DNA of 64,000 bases from Reyranella sp. Its GTDB lineage: Bacteria; Pseudomonadota; Alphaproteobacteria; Reyranellales; Reyranellaceae. The stretch spans positions 29,076 through 93,075 of the forward strand of contig NZ_SCUT01000039.1 of NCBI RefSeq assembly GCF_004297265.1, read 5' to 3'. Made by a program: the position numbers and the translations under genes. The notes beneath the pieces were generated by a model. That model did no database searches. It was not told the origin of the DNA and was given only the letters and a program-made list of their open reading frames with translations. Shown one piece after another: positions 41,491-50,688 of the stretch (its first letter is position 1; each line of letters begins with the position of its first letter).

Positions 41491-42762
41491 TTACAGGTGC
41501 AGCTTCAACCCCTGCTCCAGCGCATGCAAGGCCAAACCGGCGAGCCCGCCGATCATGGCACCATTGAAACGGATATATTGCAGGTCGCGCCCGACCGTCA
41601 GCTCGATGCGGCCGATCAGCACGTCGATATCCCACGACTTCACCTGATCGGCGATGAACCGCCCGACGCCGCTCTTCTGGCTCTGCACGAAATCTGCAAG
41701 GACCCGCACCATGCCGCGGTTGATCTGGGCGCGGATCGCCGGGTCGCGTGCAAGCTGGCCGCCGACATCGACCAGCATGGCTTCGAGCTGCCGGCGGACC
41801 TGGCTGTCCCCGGCACGGGAATCCTGGTCGAGGAAAGACCGGATGCTGTCCCACGCGCCTTCCGCCATGGTCGCGATCTCCGGCCGCGCCAACAGGTCGC
41901 GCTTCAGGCTTTCGGCCCGTCGCGCGAAGGACTTGGACGTACGCAACCGCTCTATGAACCCTGTAACGAAACTGTCGAATTCCTGTCTCAGGGGATGGCC
42001 CCTGTCGGCGCGCGCATCCTTGATGAAGGCCGTGGTCGAGGCCACGATCTTGCGCAACAGATAGGCGTCGGCGCGATAGAGATTGAAAAGCGCCGGCAGC
42101 TCCTGCCGGATCTTCTCGCGCATCGCCGCCAACGTCTCCTCGTTGGCCAGCACCTTTTCCAGCGCCACCAGCAGTTCGTCGAGCAAGCGCTGATGGCGCC
42201 CCTTCTCGGTGACGGCGCTCAACAGGCCGGCCGCCAACGGCGCCAGTTCGATCCGCTCCAGCTCTGCCTTGCCGCGCTGCCCGAGGAATCCCTTGAGCCC
42301 GGACTGGTCGACCGCGGAGAGGGCCTGCGGCACCATCCGCAACATGAATCCTGCCAACGCCGCGCTACGCTCGCGATGGCTCAACCAGTCCGCCACGAGC
42401 GCCGCGAAGTCGACTTCGCGCAGGCGCGCCTCGACCGGCTCGGGTGCCAGGAAGTTGGTTTCGATGAACTCACCCAGGTTCTCGGCGATGCGATGATGGT
42501 TGCGCGGCACGATCGCGGTGTGCGGGATCGGCAGGCCGAGCGGCCGGCGGAACAGTGCCACGACGGCATACCAGTCGGCCAGCCCGCCCACTGTCGCCGC
42601 CGCCGCGAAGGCCGCGACATAGCCCCAGGCCCAGTGAACCGGCTCGTAGTGCCGCGCCACGACGAACAGCCCCGCGGTTGCCACCAGCAGCAGCATCGCC
42701 ACGAGCTTGACCCGCCGCAGGGACCGGGCGCGCTCGGCGTCGCGGTTCAAAGGCTCGCCCAC
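41491..42762 (-). CDS. DUF445 family membrane protein
   Basis: A 423-residue DUF445 protein. Two N-terminal helices (about 19-36 and 44-62) surround the conserved GGLADWYAVVALFRRPLGLPIPHTAI (key: ADWYAVVALFRRP, PIPHTAIV), followed by a long soluble helical part and a C-terminal membrane helix near 400-418. Family members are inner-membrane proteins of unknown function. It begins 17 bases upstream of the phasin gene on the same strand. Confidence 0.88.
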   Translation of the reverse strand: MGEPLNRDAERARSLRRVKLVAMLLLVATAGLFVVARHYEPVHWAWGYVAAFAAAATVGGLADWYAVVALFRRPLGLPIPHTAIVPRNHHRIAENLGEFIETNFLAPEPVEARLREVDFAALVADWLSHRERSAALAGFMLRMVPQALSAVDQSGLKGFLGQRGKAELERIELAPLAAGLLSAVTEKGRHQRLLDELLVALEKVLANEETLAAMREKIRQELPALFNLYRADAYLLRKIVASTTAFIKDARADRGHPLRQEFDSFVTGFIERLRTSKSFARRAESLKRDLLARPEIATMAEGAWDSIRSFLDQDSRAGDSQVRRQLEAMLVDVGGQLARDPAIRAQINRGMVRVLADFVQSQKSGVGRFIADQVKSWDIDVLIGRIELTVGRDLQYIRFNGAMIGGLAGLALHALEQGLKLHL

Positions 42763-42933
42763 ACGCCCTCCTTCAAAATGTCATCCAGCTGGTATCACCA
42801 CGGCCAAACGCGACCGGCAGGGAGCAGTTTCGCGCCATGACGCGTCATTCCTGCCCGTGCCCCTGTCCCCGTGGCAAGAGGCTGATGTTTCTGTCTTATA
42901 CTCGCGTCACCATTTTCCCGGGAGGAAGAAGCC

Positions 42934-43824
42934 ATGAAGGTCGGTTATATCGGTGTCGGAAACATGGGCGGCCCCATGTGCCGCAACCTCATCAAGCGCA
43001 GCAATCACTCGGTCACAGTCTTCGACCTGAACCCCGATGCGGTGAAAACCTGCACCGACCTGGGCGCAACGGCCGGCAAGTCCATCGCCGACGTGACCAG
43101 GGGCGCCGACATTGTCATGACGTCGCTCCCCATGCCGCGCGACGTCGAGGCCGTCACGCTGGGCGAGGACGGCATTCTGGCGAATGCCGCCAAGGGCCAG
43201 ACCTACATCGACCTCAGCACCAATGCGCCCTCGATGGTGAAGAAGATCGGCGCGGCCATGGCCGCCAAGGGCATCGCCATGCTCGACGCGCCGGTGAGCG
43301 GCGGTACTGTAGGCGCCGAGGCCGCGACCATCGCCATCATGGTGGGCGGCGACAAGAAGGTGTTCGACGACGCCCTGCCGGTACTGCAGTCGTTCAGCGC
43401 CAACGTGATCCACATGGGCGAGCTCGGCACCGGCACCGTCGCCAAGCTCGTGAACAACATGATGGCCTTCTGCAACGCTGCGGCCGCCGCCGAAGGGCTG
43501 ATGCTGGGCGTCACGGCGGGACTCGATCCACAGAAGCTCGTCCAGGTGATCTCGAGCTCGAGCGGCAATTCGTCGGTATTCAAGTCGTTCTCGGAGCGCG
43601 CCCTCTCCGGCAAGTTCTCGCCACCGTCCTTCGCCCTCAACCTTGCGCACAAGGACCTGCACCTGGCGATGGAACTGGCGGACGAACTGGACGTGCCGCT
43701 GCCGCAGGGTTCGGCGACGCACAACCTGCAGCGCATGGCTCGCCGCATGGGCCTCGGCAACAACGACAGCTCGGCGATCCTGCAGGTCTACGAGTCGGTG
43801 CTGAAAAAGACTGTCAAGCCTTAG
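42934..43824 (+). CDS. NAD(P)-dependent 3-hydroxyisobutyrate dehydrogenase-like oxidoreductase
   Basis: A 296-residue beta-hydroxyacid dehydrogenase. The Rossmann motif is GYIGVGNMGGPMCRNL at residue 4, the substrate region LDAPVSGGTVGAEAAT near 125, the catalytic Lys in GTVAKLVNNMM near 170, and KDLHLAM near 242. Candidates are 3-hydroxyisobutyrate, tartronate semialdehyde or related acids. A GGGAGGA ribosome site is upstream. The stop overlaps by 4 bases that of the convergent alpha/beta hydrolase. Confidence 0.9.
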   Translation: MKVGYIGVGNMGGPMCRNLIKRSNHSVTVFDLNPDAVKTCTDLGATAGKSIADVTRGADIVMTSLPMPRDVEAVTLGEDGILANAAKGQTYIDLSTNAPSMVKKIGAAMAAKGIAMLDAPVSGGTVGAEAATIAIMVGGDKKVFDDALPVLQSFSANVIHMGELGTGTVAKLVNNMMAFCNAAAAAEGLMLGVTAGLDPQKLVQVISSSSGNSSVFKSFSERALSGKFSPPSFALNLAHKDLHLAMELADELDVPLPQGSATHNLQRMARRMGLGNNDSSAILQVYESVLKKTVKP

Positions 43825-44423
43825 GACAGATGCCTGGCGATCAGGCGCGCGACGTGGTCGGCATGCGTGCTGGCTACGTCGTGATCGCCGCCGGGCACGA
43901 TCTCCAGATGCGCGTTCGGCAGGCGTGATGCGAGATGACGGCCGACTGCGATGGGACTGATTGCATCCCTGTCGCCCCAGATCAGCAGGGTGGGCGCCGC
44001 GATCATCTCGACCGGCAGCGGTGCCGAACTGCGGATATCGGTGATCCACTCCACGGCCTTCGGGAACGACCTGCGATAATCCGCACGCCAGTCCGACGCA
44101 CCCAATCCGGCCATGTCGACGCCCCCCGAAGTCACGCAGAGGACCAGCCGGCGCACCAGCTCGGGATGCTCCAGCGCGATCTGCGCCGCCAGCACGCCGC
44201 CCATCGACTGCGCAACGAGGTCGACCGGACCGTCCATATTGGCCGTGACCAGCCGCTTCAGGTCGTCGAGGCTACGGATCGCCGGATCGTGCGGCTGGTC
44301 GCCGAGGCCGGGCCAGCCGAAATGCTCCTTGGGCCAGTCCGCCGGCAGGGCCGCAGCGACCGCCTTCCAGAAGTGTGGCGATCCGCCGGCGCCGGGCAGG
44401 AACAGGATCCTGGTTGTCGTCAT
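43821..44423 (-). CDS. Alpha/beta hydrolase
   Basis: A 200-residue small alpha/beta hydrolase. The elbow is VAQSMGGVLAAQIAL with Ser near residue 68; the acid is likely Asp in IWGDRDAISP near 152 and the base His in GGDHDVAS near 178. The N-terminus FLPGAGGSPHFW contains the oxyanion turn. It starts 2 bases after the GST gene stop, so the two are co-transcribed. Confidence 0.82.
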   Translation of the reverse strand: MTTTRILFLPGAGGSPHFWKAVAAALPADWPKEHFGWPGLGDQPHDPAIRSLDDLKRLVTANMDGPVDLVAQSMGGVLAAQIALEHPELVRRLVLCVTSGGVDMAGLGASDWRADYRRSFPKAVEWITDIRSSAPLPVEMIAAPTLLIWGDRDAISPIAVGRHLASRLPNAHLEIVPGGDHDVASTHADHVARLIARHLS

Positions 44424-44425
44424 GA

Positions 44426-45073
44426 TCAGAGCCCGAGCTTGCTCGTGAAGGGTGGCAGGGTGCGCCCGATCGACAGGAGGTACCGTCCCATCGCGCCCGC
44501 AACCTGACGCACCGCCGGACGCGCACTCATGCGGTCACGCCATGCATGAAGGCGGGTCAGGTCCGCTGCAACCGGCGCGCCCATCCGCTCGCCGAAGAGC
44601 TGCGCCATGTAGAAGGCGATGTCGGCATAGCTGTAGGCGCCGGCGATCCACTCCTGCCCGCCGATCGTGCGATCCATCTCTTCGTAGAAGCGCGCCGCCG
44701 CATCGTGGGCGCCCGGCGCCCTGGCGTCGCTCATCAGCCGGATGATGTGCGGGAAATAGACCTCATCGGACTTGTGCTCCAGCAGCCGCGCCCGGGCACG
44801 CGCCCTCGGTTCCGACGGCCACAGCGCGGGATCGTGCTTCAGTGATTCCAGGTACTCGAAGATCTGCGTCGAATCGAACAGTTCCAGGTCGCCGTCGATC
44901 AGCACCGGCACCTGGCGCTTGGGATTGATCCGCACGACCTCGGGATGCTTGGGCTCGTAGAGCGTCTTCATCTCGAAGGGCACCATTTCGAGTTCGAACG
45001 CGAAGCCCTTCTCGCGAAGGGCGATGTCGGCCTTGGCGCCGAACATGCTGAGGGGACCGGAATAGAGCTTCAT
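44426..45073 (-). CDS. Glutathione S-transferase family protein
   Basis: A 215-residue GST. The N-terminal thioredoxin-fold domain (LYSGPLSMFGAKADIALREKGF in parts; the G-site contains NPKRQVPVLIDGDLELFDSTQI near 49-70) is followed by the all-alpha C-terminal domain with AGAYSYADIAFY near 146. A catalytic Ser (LSMF, about residue 9) is more likely than Tyr. It may conjugate glutathione to electrophiles or isomerise small compounds. Confidence 0.87.
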   Translation of the reverse strand: MKLYSGPLSMFGAKADIALREKGFAFELEMVPFEMKTLYEPKHPEVVRINPKRQVPVLIDGDLELFDSTQIFEYLESLKHDPALWPSEPRARARARLLEHKSDEVYFPHIIRLMSDARAPGAHDAAARFYEEMDRTIGGQEWIAGAYSYADIAFYMAQLFGERMGAPVAADLTRLHAWRDRMSARPAVRQVAGAMGRYLLSIGRTLPPFTSKLGL

Positions 45074-45099
45074 GAATCCCCTTTACGGCGCGGTGATTT

Positions 45100-46359
45100 C
45101 TACATCAACACGAACATTCCGACGGCAGCGGTTGCCATCAATGCCAGCGTCAGCCAGCCCAGCACGCGCTGCCAGAGGGTCGCCGTGAACTCGCCCATGA
45201 TCTCACGGCGGGACGCCACGATCATCATGGCGGCGATGATCGGCACCACGATCACGCCGTTCAGTACGGCGCTCCAGAGCAGCGCCTTTATCGGATCGAT
45301 CGGCAGCAGCACGACGCCGAGCCCCGCCAGAATTGCCGCCGCGATGGTGATGTAGAAGGGCCGCTCCTCACCGAACTCGTGCTCGAGTCCGATCCGCCAG
45401 CCCCGGACCTCGCCCAGCGCGTAAGCTGCCGAACTCGCGAGCACCGGAACGGCAAGCAGGCCCGTGCCGATGATTCCGAGACTGAACAGCAGGAAGGCGG
45501 CGTCGCCCGCGATCGGCCTCAGCGCTTCGGCAGCCTGCTGCGTGGTCTCGATTTCCGTCTTGCCGTTGGCGTTGAGGGTGGCCGCCGTCGTCAGGATGAT
45601 GAAGAAGGCGACCAGGTTCGACACCGCCATCCCGATGCCCGTCTCCCAGCCGATTCGTGTCAGCTCGCGCGGCGCCTGCTCGGGATTTTCGGTGAGAGGC
45701 CCCGCCTCGGCATCGCCCTCCTCCTCCTCGACTTCCTGCGAACTCTGCCAGAAGAAGAGATAGGGGCTGATCGTGGTGCCCAGCACCGCGACGACCAGCA
45801 TCAGCGTATCCTTGTCCAAGGCGAATTTCGGCACCAGCGCACCGAACCCGACGGCGCGCCAGTCGATGTTCGCGGTGAAAACGACACCGACATAGGCGAA
45901 CAGGGAAAATGTCAGGTACTTCAGGAAGCCGACGTAGCGGCTGTATGGAATGAACACGATCGCCAGAGCCGAGGCGATCGCGAACAGGAATGTGAAGATC
46001 ACCTGCCCGCCGCCCACGAGCATCGCCACCGCCGCCCCCATGGCCGCGAGATCGGCGCCGATGTTGATGGTGTTCGCCACGAAGAGCAGAAGGACGATGC
46101 CCAGCACGACCGGCCGCGGAAAGGCCCGGCACATGTTGGCGGCCAGGCCGCGGCCCGTGACGCGGCCGATGCGCGCACTGACCGATTGAACCGCGACCAT
46201 CAGCGGCCAGGTCAGCACCACCGTCCAGAGAAGTCCGAAGCCCGCGTGGGCGCCCGCCTGGGAGTAGGTCGCGATGCCGCTCGGATCGTCGTCGGCGGCG
46301 CCGGTGATCACGCCGGGACCAAGCCTCTTGACCAGTCCCTGTGTGTTGGTTGCAACCAT
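45100..46359 (-). CDS. NRAMP-superfamily transporter with a non-canonical metal site
   Basis: A 419-residue multi-span protein of the NRAMP/MntH superfamily with about 11 helices. The first helix motif is DPSG (residues 25-28) instead of DPGN. The helix that normally carries MPHN reads GTTISPYLFFWQ here, so Met and His are replaced by Ser and Tyr. This makes divalent manganese/iron transport less certain; such relatives are annotated generally as divalent metal transporters. A negatively charged loop (EVEEEEGD near 212-219) follows. Confidence 0.85.
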   Translation of the reverse strand: MVATNTQGLVKRLGPGVITGAADDDPSGIATYSQAGAHAGFGLLWTVVLTWPLMVAVQSVSARIGRVTGRGLAANMCRAFPRPVVLGIVLLLFVANTINIGADLAAMGAAVAMLVGGGQVIFTFLFAIASALAIVFIPYSRYVGFLKYLTFSLFAYVGVVFTANIDWRAVGFGALVPKFALDKDTLMLVVAVLGTTISPYLFFWQSSQEVEEEEGDAEAGPLTENPEQAPRELTRIGWETGIGMAVSNLVAFFIILTTAATLNANGKTEIETTQQAAEALRPIAGDAAFLLFSLGIIGTGLLAVPVLASSAAYALGEVRGWRIGLEHEFGEERPFYITIAAAILAGLGVVLLPIDPIKALLWSAVLNGVIVVPIIAAMMIVASRREIMGEFTATLWQRVLGWLTLALMATAAVGMFVLM

Positions 46360-46423
46360 CTTGCCTCCGAAACGGATAAACGCCGTGCGAGTTCCAACAC
46401 TCGATCAACAGCGGCCGCGATCG

Positions 46424-47221
46424 TCAGCGGAAGGGACGCGGCCCTTCGTAGGAGCCGACATAGCTCAGATGAGTGACGAGGCTGGCGCCCGGCCGCCAGA
46501 GATGCAGGGCCACGCCCGGCGGATCCATGGTCATCGAGAGGCTGGCGCCGTCGCGCAGATCCAGCGTGGCCTGATGGGCCGTGCTGGGCGCAATCGATGC
46601 CATCGTGCCGGCCCAGCGGACCTGGATCGGCCGGTGGACGTGGCCGCACAGTACGCGTTCGATGTTGCCGTGCGCCCTGACCAGTGCTTCCAGCCGCTCC
46701 CCACCTTCGAGCAGGCGCGCGGCATCGAGCGCCTCCATTCCGACGTCGAAGGGCGGGTGATGCATGAAGAGCAGCGTCGTGCGGTCGCTCTCACCCAGCC
46801 GGGCCTCGAGCCAGTCCAGCCGCTCGCTGCACAGCGCGCCGTGGCCCTTGCCCTCGACCAGTGTATCGAGGGCGATCAGACGCAGCGGCCGGTCGTCCAG
46901 GACGTATTGCAGGAAACCGGCCCTGGGCAAATAGGCATGTTCCGGAAACGCTTCTCGAAGCGCGTCCCGCGCATCGTGGTTGCCGGGGATCAGGTAGAAG
47001 GGGATCTCCAGTCTCGATAGCAGGCGCTTCAGGTTTGCGTATTCCGCGGGCGCTCCCTTGTCGACAAGATCGCCCGTCACCAGGGCGATGTCGGGCCGCG
47101 GATCGAGCCCGTTCACATGCGCCACCGCCCGCTCGAGAAAGCCCTGTGTATCGATGCGGCCGTAGAGCAGTTCGCCTTCGCGCTTAACATGCGGGTCCGA
47201 GATCTGGACGATCAGCATCAC
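46424..47221 (-). CDS. Metallophosphoesterase, class III cyclic-nucleotide phosphodiesterase-like
   Basis: A 265-residue calcineurin-like phosphoesterase. All dinuclear-site motifs are present in order: ISDPHV, GDLVDKG, GNHD, MHHPP and GHVHRP. Order and length resemble CpdA-type 3',5'-cAMP phosphodiesterases or glycerophosphodiesterases. The start at 47221 overlaps the stop of the upstream gene as ATGA; a second ATG is next to it. It may adjust cAMP levels, but substrate is not certain. Confidence 0.88.
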   Translation of the reverse strand: MMLIVQISDPHVKREGELLYGRIDTQGFLERAVAHVNGLDPRPDIALVTGDLVDKGAPAEYANLKRLLSRLEIPFYLIPGNHDARDALREAFPEHAYLPRAGFLQYVLDDRPLRLIALDTLVEGKGHGALCSERLDWLEARLGESDRTTLLFMHHPPFDVGMEALDAARLLEGGERLEALVRAHGNIERVLCGHVHRPIQVRWAGTMASIAPSTAHQATLDLRDGASLSMTMDPPGVALHLWRPGASLVTHLSYVGSYEGPRPFR

Positions 47222-47589
47222 GAAGCATCCTTCAGGTGAAAGGGCAACGTCGCCAGTTCGGGCGCGAGATCCTTGACCTCGTCGAAGAACACGATGAAGT
47301 GACGCGCGACGAGGCGTTGCAGATCGCCACCAGGCTGGTCATCGCCGTCCGCCGTCGTCATCTCCATGCCGTCCCTCGTCCGCACCCACAGGAGCGCGTT
47401 TCGCGGCGCATCCGGCAGCTCCGCGAAGCTCAGCAGGCCGAAGGCGACGGCCTGCCGGCGTCTCGCATGGTGGGCAAGCGCGTTGTCCTTCGTGATGTCG
47501 CACAGCGCGAAGGCCAGCCTGCCCTGCGTGCCGTCGGGCAGCGTCACGTCATATTCGCGCGTCGCCAGGCGTCCGAGATCGTCGCTCAC
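47218..47589 (-). CDS. Conserved hypothetical protein
   Basis: A 123-residue soluble protein with no signal peptide, membrane helix or recognised domain. It is rich in Asp/Arg and includes DGTQGRLAFALCD and FIVFFDEVKDLAPEL. It lies between nadE (16 bases upstream) and the phosphodiesterase (4-base overlap), so all three are probably one transcript. Function not assigned. Confidence 0.55.
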   Translation of the reverse strand: MSDDLGRLATREYDVTLPDGTQGRLAFALCDITKDNALAHHARRRQAVAFGLLSFAELPDAPRNALLWVRTRDGMEMTTADGDDQPGGDLQRLVARHFIVFFDEVKDLAPELATLPFHLKDAS

Positions 47590-47605
47590 GTCGAAACTCC
47601 CGCGC

Positions 47606-49261
47606 CTATCCTCTGAACCCGTTCACGATCGGATATCTGCGCTCGCGGCTGATATTGCGAGAGGTGATTTTGACGCCCGGCGGCGCCTGCCGGCGCTTGT
47701 ACTCGGCGCCTTCAAGGAGGCGCCAGACGCGATCCACGGTCGCGGGATCGTGACCTTCTTTCGCCAATGCCGTCGTGTCGAGATCGCGCTCGATCAGGCC
47801 CTTTAGGATGGCGTCGAGCACGCCATATGGCGGCAGCGAGTCGGAGTCCTTCTGGTCGGGGCGCAATTCGGCCGAGGGCGGCTTGTCGATGATGCGCGTC
47901 GGGATCACCATGCCCGCTCGCCCCAGCGCCCCGACCGGCAGGTGTTCGTTGCGCCAGCGGCAGAGCTCGAAGACAGTTGTCTTGTAGACGTCCTTCAGCA
48001 CGTTGAAGCCGCCGCACATGTCGCCGTACAGGGTGGCGTAACCGACAGCCATCTCCGACTTGTTGCCTGTCGTCACCACCATGCCGCCCAGCTTGTTCGA
48101 CACCGCCATCAGGGTGACACCGCGGGCGCGGCTCTGGATGTTCTCCTCGGTCACGTCCTCGGCTCTGTTACCGAACAGCGGAGTCAGCATGCTCCGGAAC
48201 GCCTCCATCGCCGGTCCGATATCGACGATGTCGTAGCGCACGCCGATCGACCGCGCGCAGGCCTCGGCGTCTTCCAGCGATTCGCGACTCGTATAGGGCG
48301 ACGGCATCATGATCGCGTGCACGCGATCGGGGCCCAGCGCATCGGCCGCCACCGCCGCCGTGATCGCCGAATCGACGCCCCCTGACAGGCCTATGATCAC
48401 CGAGGGGAAGCCGGTCTTGTTCACATAGTCGCGCAAGCCCAGCACCATCGCCTGATAGATCGATTCGAGCCGGTCCAGCTCGCGCGCGATCGGACCGGGC
48501 TGGCACTCCCAACCGCCGGCGCCGCGCCGGAACTCGATCGTCGCGACCTGCTCGGCAAAGGAAGCGAGCTTGGCCTTGAGCGAGCGGTCGGCGCCCAGCG
48601 CGAAGGAGGCGCCGTCATAGACGACCTCGTCCTGTCCGCCGACCTGGTTGAGATAGACGAAGGGCAGGCCGCTCTCGATCACGCGCTTGACGCCGAGCTG
48701 CACACGCACATCGGTCTTGCCGGCCTCGTAGGGCGACCCGTTGGGCACCAGCAGGATCTCGCCGCCGGTCTCGGCGATGCACTCGACGACATCGGGCGTC
48801 CAGACATCCTCGCAGATCGGCACGCCGATCCGGATGCCGCGGAAGACGAGCGGCCCGGGCATCGGTCCGGGCGAGAAGACGCGCTTGTCGTCGAATACGC
48901 CATAGTTCGGCAGGTCGACCTTGTAGCGTTTGCCGACGATCTCGCCTTTGTCGAGCGCGACGATGGCGTTGTAGAGCTTGCCGTCCTCGCGCCACGGCGT
49001 CGTGACGAACAGGGCCGGGCCGCCGTCGCGCGTATCGGCGCGCAGCGCCTCGACCGCATCCTCACAGGTCTGCTGGAAGGCGGGTTTGAGGACGAGGTCC
49101 TCGGGGAAATAGCCCGCCAGCACCATTTCGGAGAAGAGCACCAGATCGGCGCCCTGCTTCGCCGCTTCCGCTCGCGCGGCCCGCACCTTGGCGAGGTTGC
49201 CCGCCACGTCGCCGACCTTGGGATTGAGCTGCGCCAATCCGACCTTGAGTGTGTCCGTCAT
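47606..49261 (-). CDS. nadE: Glutamine-dependent NAD(+) synthetase
   Basis: A 551-residue two-domain enzyme that amidates deamido-NAD using glutamine, the last step of NAD synthesis. The N-terminal nitrilase-type domain (about 1-260) has Glu in FSEMVLAGYFPEDL, Lys in YKVDLPNYG and the Cys nucleophile in PICEDVW. The C-terminal synthetase domain begins with the ATP-binding P-loop LSGGVDSAIT near 293. It complements nadA/nadC at the start of the window. Confidence 0.95.
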   Translation of the reverse strand: MTDTLKVGLAQLNPKVGDVAGNLAKVRAARAEAAKQGADLVLFSEMVLAGYFPEDLVLKPAFQQTCEDAVEALRADTRDGGPALFVTTPWREDGKLYNAIVALDKGEIVGKRYKVDLPNYGVFDDKRVFSPGPMPGPLVFRGIRIGVPICEDVWTPDVVECIAETGGEILLVPNGSPYEAGKTDVRVQLGVKRVIESGLPFVYLNQVGGQDEVVYDGASFALGADRSLKAKLASFAEQVATIEFRRGAGGWECQPGPIARELDRLESIYQAMVLGLRDYVNKTGFPSVIIGLSGGVDSAITAAVAADALGPDRVHAIMMPSPYTSRESLEDAEACARSIGVRYDIVDIGPAMEAFRSMLTPLFGNRAEDVTEENIQSRARGVTLMAVSNKLGGMVVTTGNKSEMAVGYATLYGDMCGGFNVLKDVYKTTVFELCRWRNEHLPVGALGRAGMVIPTRIIDKPPSAELRPDQKDSDSLPPYGVLDAILKGLIERDLDTTALAKEGHDPATVDRVWRLLEGAEYKRRQAPPGVKITSRNISRERRYPIVNGFRG

Positions 49262-49270
49262 CGCACTGCC

Positions 49271-50056
49271 TCAGGAGGAGCGCATGCGCTCGCGGAGAGC
49301 GTCACCGAACGCCTGGAACAGGGCGCGGTTGATCGGATTGGTCTGCGGGTCGTATTCGGCATGCCACTGAACGCCGACCGCAAAGGCGGGCGCGTCGCTG
49401 ATGCAGATGGCCTCGATCGTGCCGTCCTCCGCGACGCCTTCAATGGCGACGCGCTTGCCGGGATCGAGGATGCCCTGGCCATGCAGCGAGTTCACACGAA
49501 TGCACTCGCAGCCGAGCAGCTGGGCGAAATAGCCATCCTTCACGAGCTGCACCTCGTGCCGGTCGGCAAACACCACGGTAGGATCGGGATGGACTTCGCC
49601 ATTCTCCAGCCGCGGCATGCGATGGTTCATGCGCCCTGGAATCTCGCGGATCTCGGGATGCAGTGAGCCGCCGAACGCGACGTTCATTTCCTGGAAGCCG
49701 CGGCAGATGCCGAAGATCGGCACGCCACGCTCGACACAAGCCTCGATCAACGACAAAGCCATCGCATCGCGCTCCTGGTCGTACGGCTCGTGGCTGGGAT
49801 GCGGTTCGGCCCCGAAGCGGGTCGGATGGACGTTGGCGCGGGCGCCGGTGAGCAGGATTCCGTCGACCGCGCCCAGCAGTGCCTCGATGTCGGTGATGTC
49901 GGGCGTGCCGGCGAACATCAGCGGCAGCGCCCCGGCGACGTCCGCGACCGCCCGCATGTTGCGCTGCCCCACGAGCTGGACGTTGTGACGGTCGTTGATC
50001 ACGCCTGAATTGCCGATCACCCCGACCACGGGTTTCTTGATACTGGGAACCAACAC
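49271..50056 (-). CDS. Gamma-glutamyl-gamma-aminobutyrate hydrolase family protein
   Basis: A 261-residue class I glutamine-amidotransferase-like hydrolase (PuuD group). The catalytic Cys is in IFGICRGFQEMNVAFGG near residue 110, and the His/Glu pair is in VGVQWHAEYDP near 235. Likely substrates are gamma-glutamyl amides such as gamma-glutamyl-GABA from putrescine breakdown, or similar peptides. The family N-terminus (KKPVVGVIG) fits a GTG start at 50056, with TTG at 50053 as the alternative; the longer upstream frame is not family-like. It starts 9 bases upstream of the window's nadE gene. Confidence 0.85.
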   Translation of the reverse strand: MLVPSIKKPVVGVIGNSGVINDRHNVQLVGQRNMRAVADVAGALPLMFAGTPDITDIEALLGAVDGILLTGARANVHPTRFGAEPHPSHEPYDQERDAMALSLIEACVERGVPIFGICRGFQEMNVAFGGSLHPEIREIPGRMNHRMPRLENGEVHPDPTVVFADRHEVQLVKDGYFAQLLGCECIRVNSLHGQGILDPGKRVAIEGVAEDGTIEAICISDAPAFAVGVQWHAEYDPQTNPINRALFQAFGDALRERMRSS

Positions 50057-50191
50057 GTGCCTGCCTGGACTTCGAAGAAACAATAATGGCACCGCATCCA
50101 CCGGCGGGCGAGTCCGCCGTCGCGAAACGCCGTTGACAGCCGGGCCCGCCGGTGCGTGAATCGAAATGTCACGTTCAGCAGGGAGGTTTTG

Positions 50192-50254
50192 ATGAATCCA
50201 CCCAAGCAACGTGCCGCAGTGATTGTCGAGGCAATCGTTCGGGCATCGGCATAG
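50192..50254 (+). other. Possible 20-codon ORF with a strong ribosome site
   Basis: GGGAGG at 50181-50186 is followed by ATG at 50192 and a 20-residue frame (MNPPKQRAAVIVEAIVRASA) ending in TAG. It sits in the 303-base gap between a minus-strand hydrolase and a minus-strand DUF4349-like gene, and no plus-strand gene follows until 51122. It could be a leader peptide or a small protein; chance is also possible. Confidence 0.3.
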
Positions 50255-50275
50255 CGGCAGACGCGAACAGCACGG

Positions 50276-50333
50276 CGGGAGCGGTCCCTGCGGGTCGCAT
50301 CAGTTGGGCATGACCCCAATTCGGCCGCTCCCG
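50276..50333. other. Inverted repeat with inner hairpins, possible structured RNA
   Basis: CGGGAGCGG (50276-50284) and CCGCTCCCG (50325-50333) form a perfect 9-bp outer stem around 40 bases. Inside are two smaller hairpins, CCC-TGC-GGG (50286-50294) and TTGGG/CCCAA (50304-50319). This is the shape of a three-way junction. It begins 21 bases after the small ORF. I cannot match it to a known riboswitch or ribozyme, and its strand is unclear. Confidence 0.35.
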
Positions 50334-50359
50334 ACGTTCCTTCAGCTCCCCAACCCGAT

Positions 50360-50668
50360 TCACTGAAACGGCGGCACGTCGCGCCGCAGGTCGCCGCTGG
50401 CCCGACTGAAATAGAGCGTCAGGCGCCCGCTGAGGTCCTTGCCGCGAGCCGATACATTGCCAGGAAGTTCCGTTTTCAAACCGCGCACGCCCAGTTCCGC
50501 CACCAGCTCCTGCAGCCGTTCGGCGGGAACCTCGAACTGGAGGACGGCCATCGCGTCGGAGAGCAGCGAGTGGCCCGAGACCCAGCCACCCGCGCGCGTA
50601 ATCGCCTCCGATGCCGCATTCACGCTCGCATGAAAGGCGTCCCGCGCGACGGCTTCGAGGCGAAGCAA
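50360..50668 (-). CDS. DUF4349-like small hypothetical protein
   Basis: A 102-residue soluble protein. The pattern AITRAGGWVSGHS followed by AVLQFEVPAERLQELVAELG resembles the core of DUF4349, but the usual lipoprotein signal and C-terminal membrane helix of that family are missing. It may be a truncated or free-standing domain. It follows the Rid-family gene by 20 bases on the same strand. Function unknown. Confidence 0.55.
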   Translation of the reverse strand: MLRLEAVARDAFHASVNAASEAITRAGGWVSGHSLLSDAMAVLQFEVPAERLQELVAELGVRGLKTELPGNVSARGKDLSGRLTLYFSRASGDLRRDVPPFQ

Positions 50669-50688
50669 TGCTCCCTCCCCTCAGTCTG

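Noticed and set aside
50276..50333. A hammerhead ribozyme, because the minus strand contains CTGATG within a stem-loop context.
   Set aside because: The obligatory GAAA after stem II is missing and the following bases do not fit the catalytic core.
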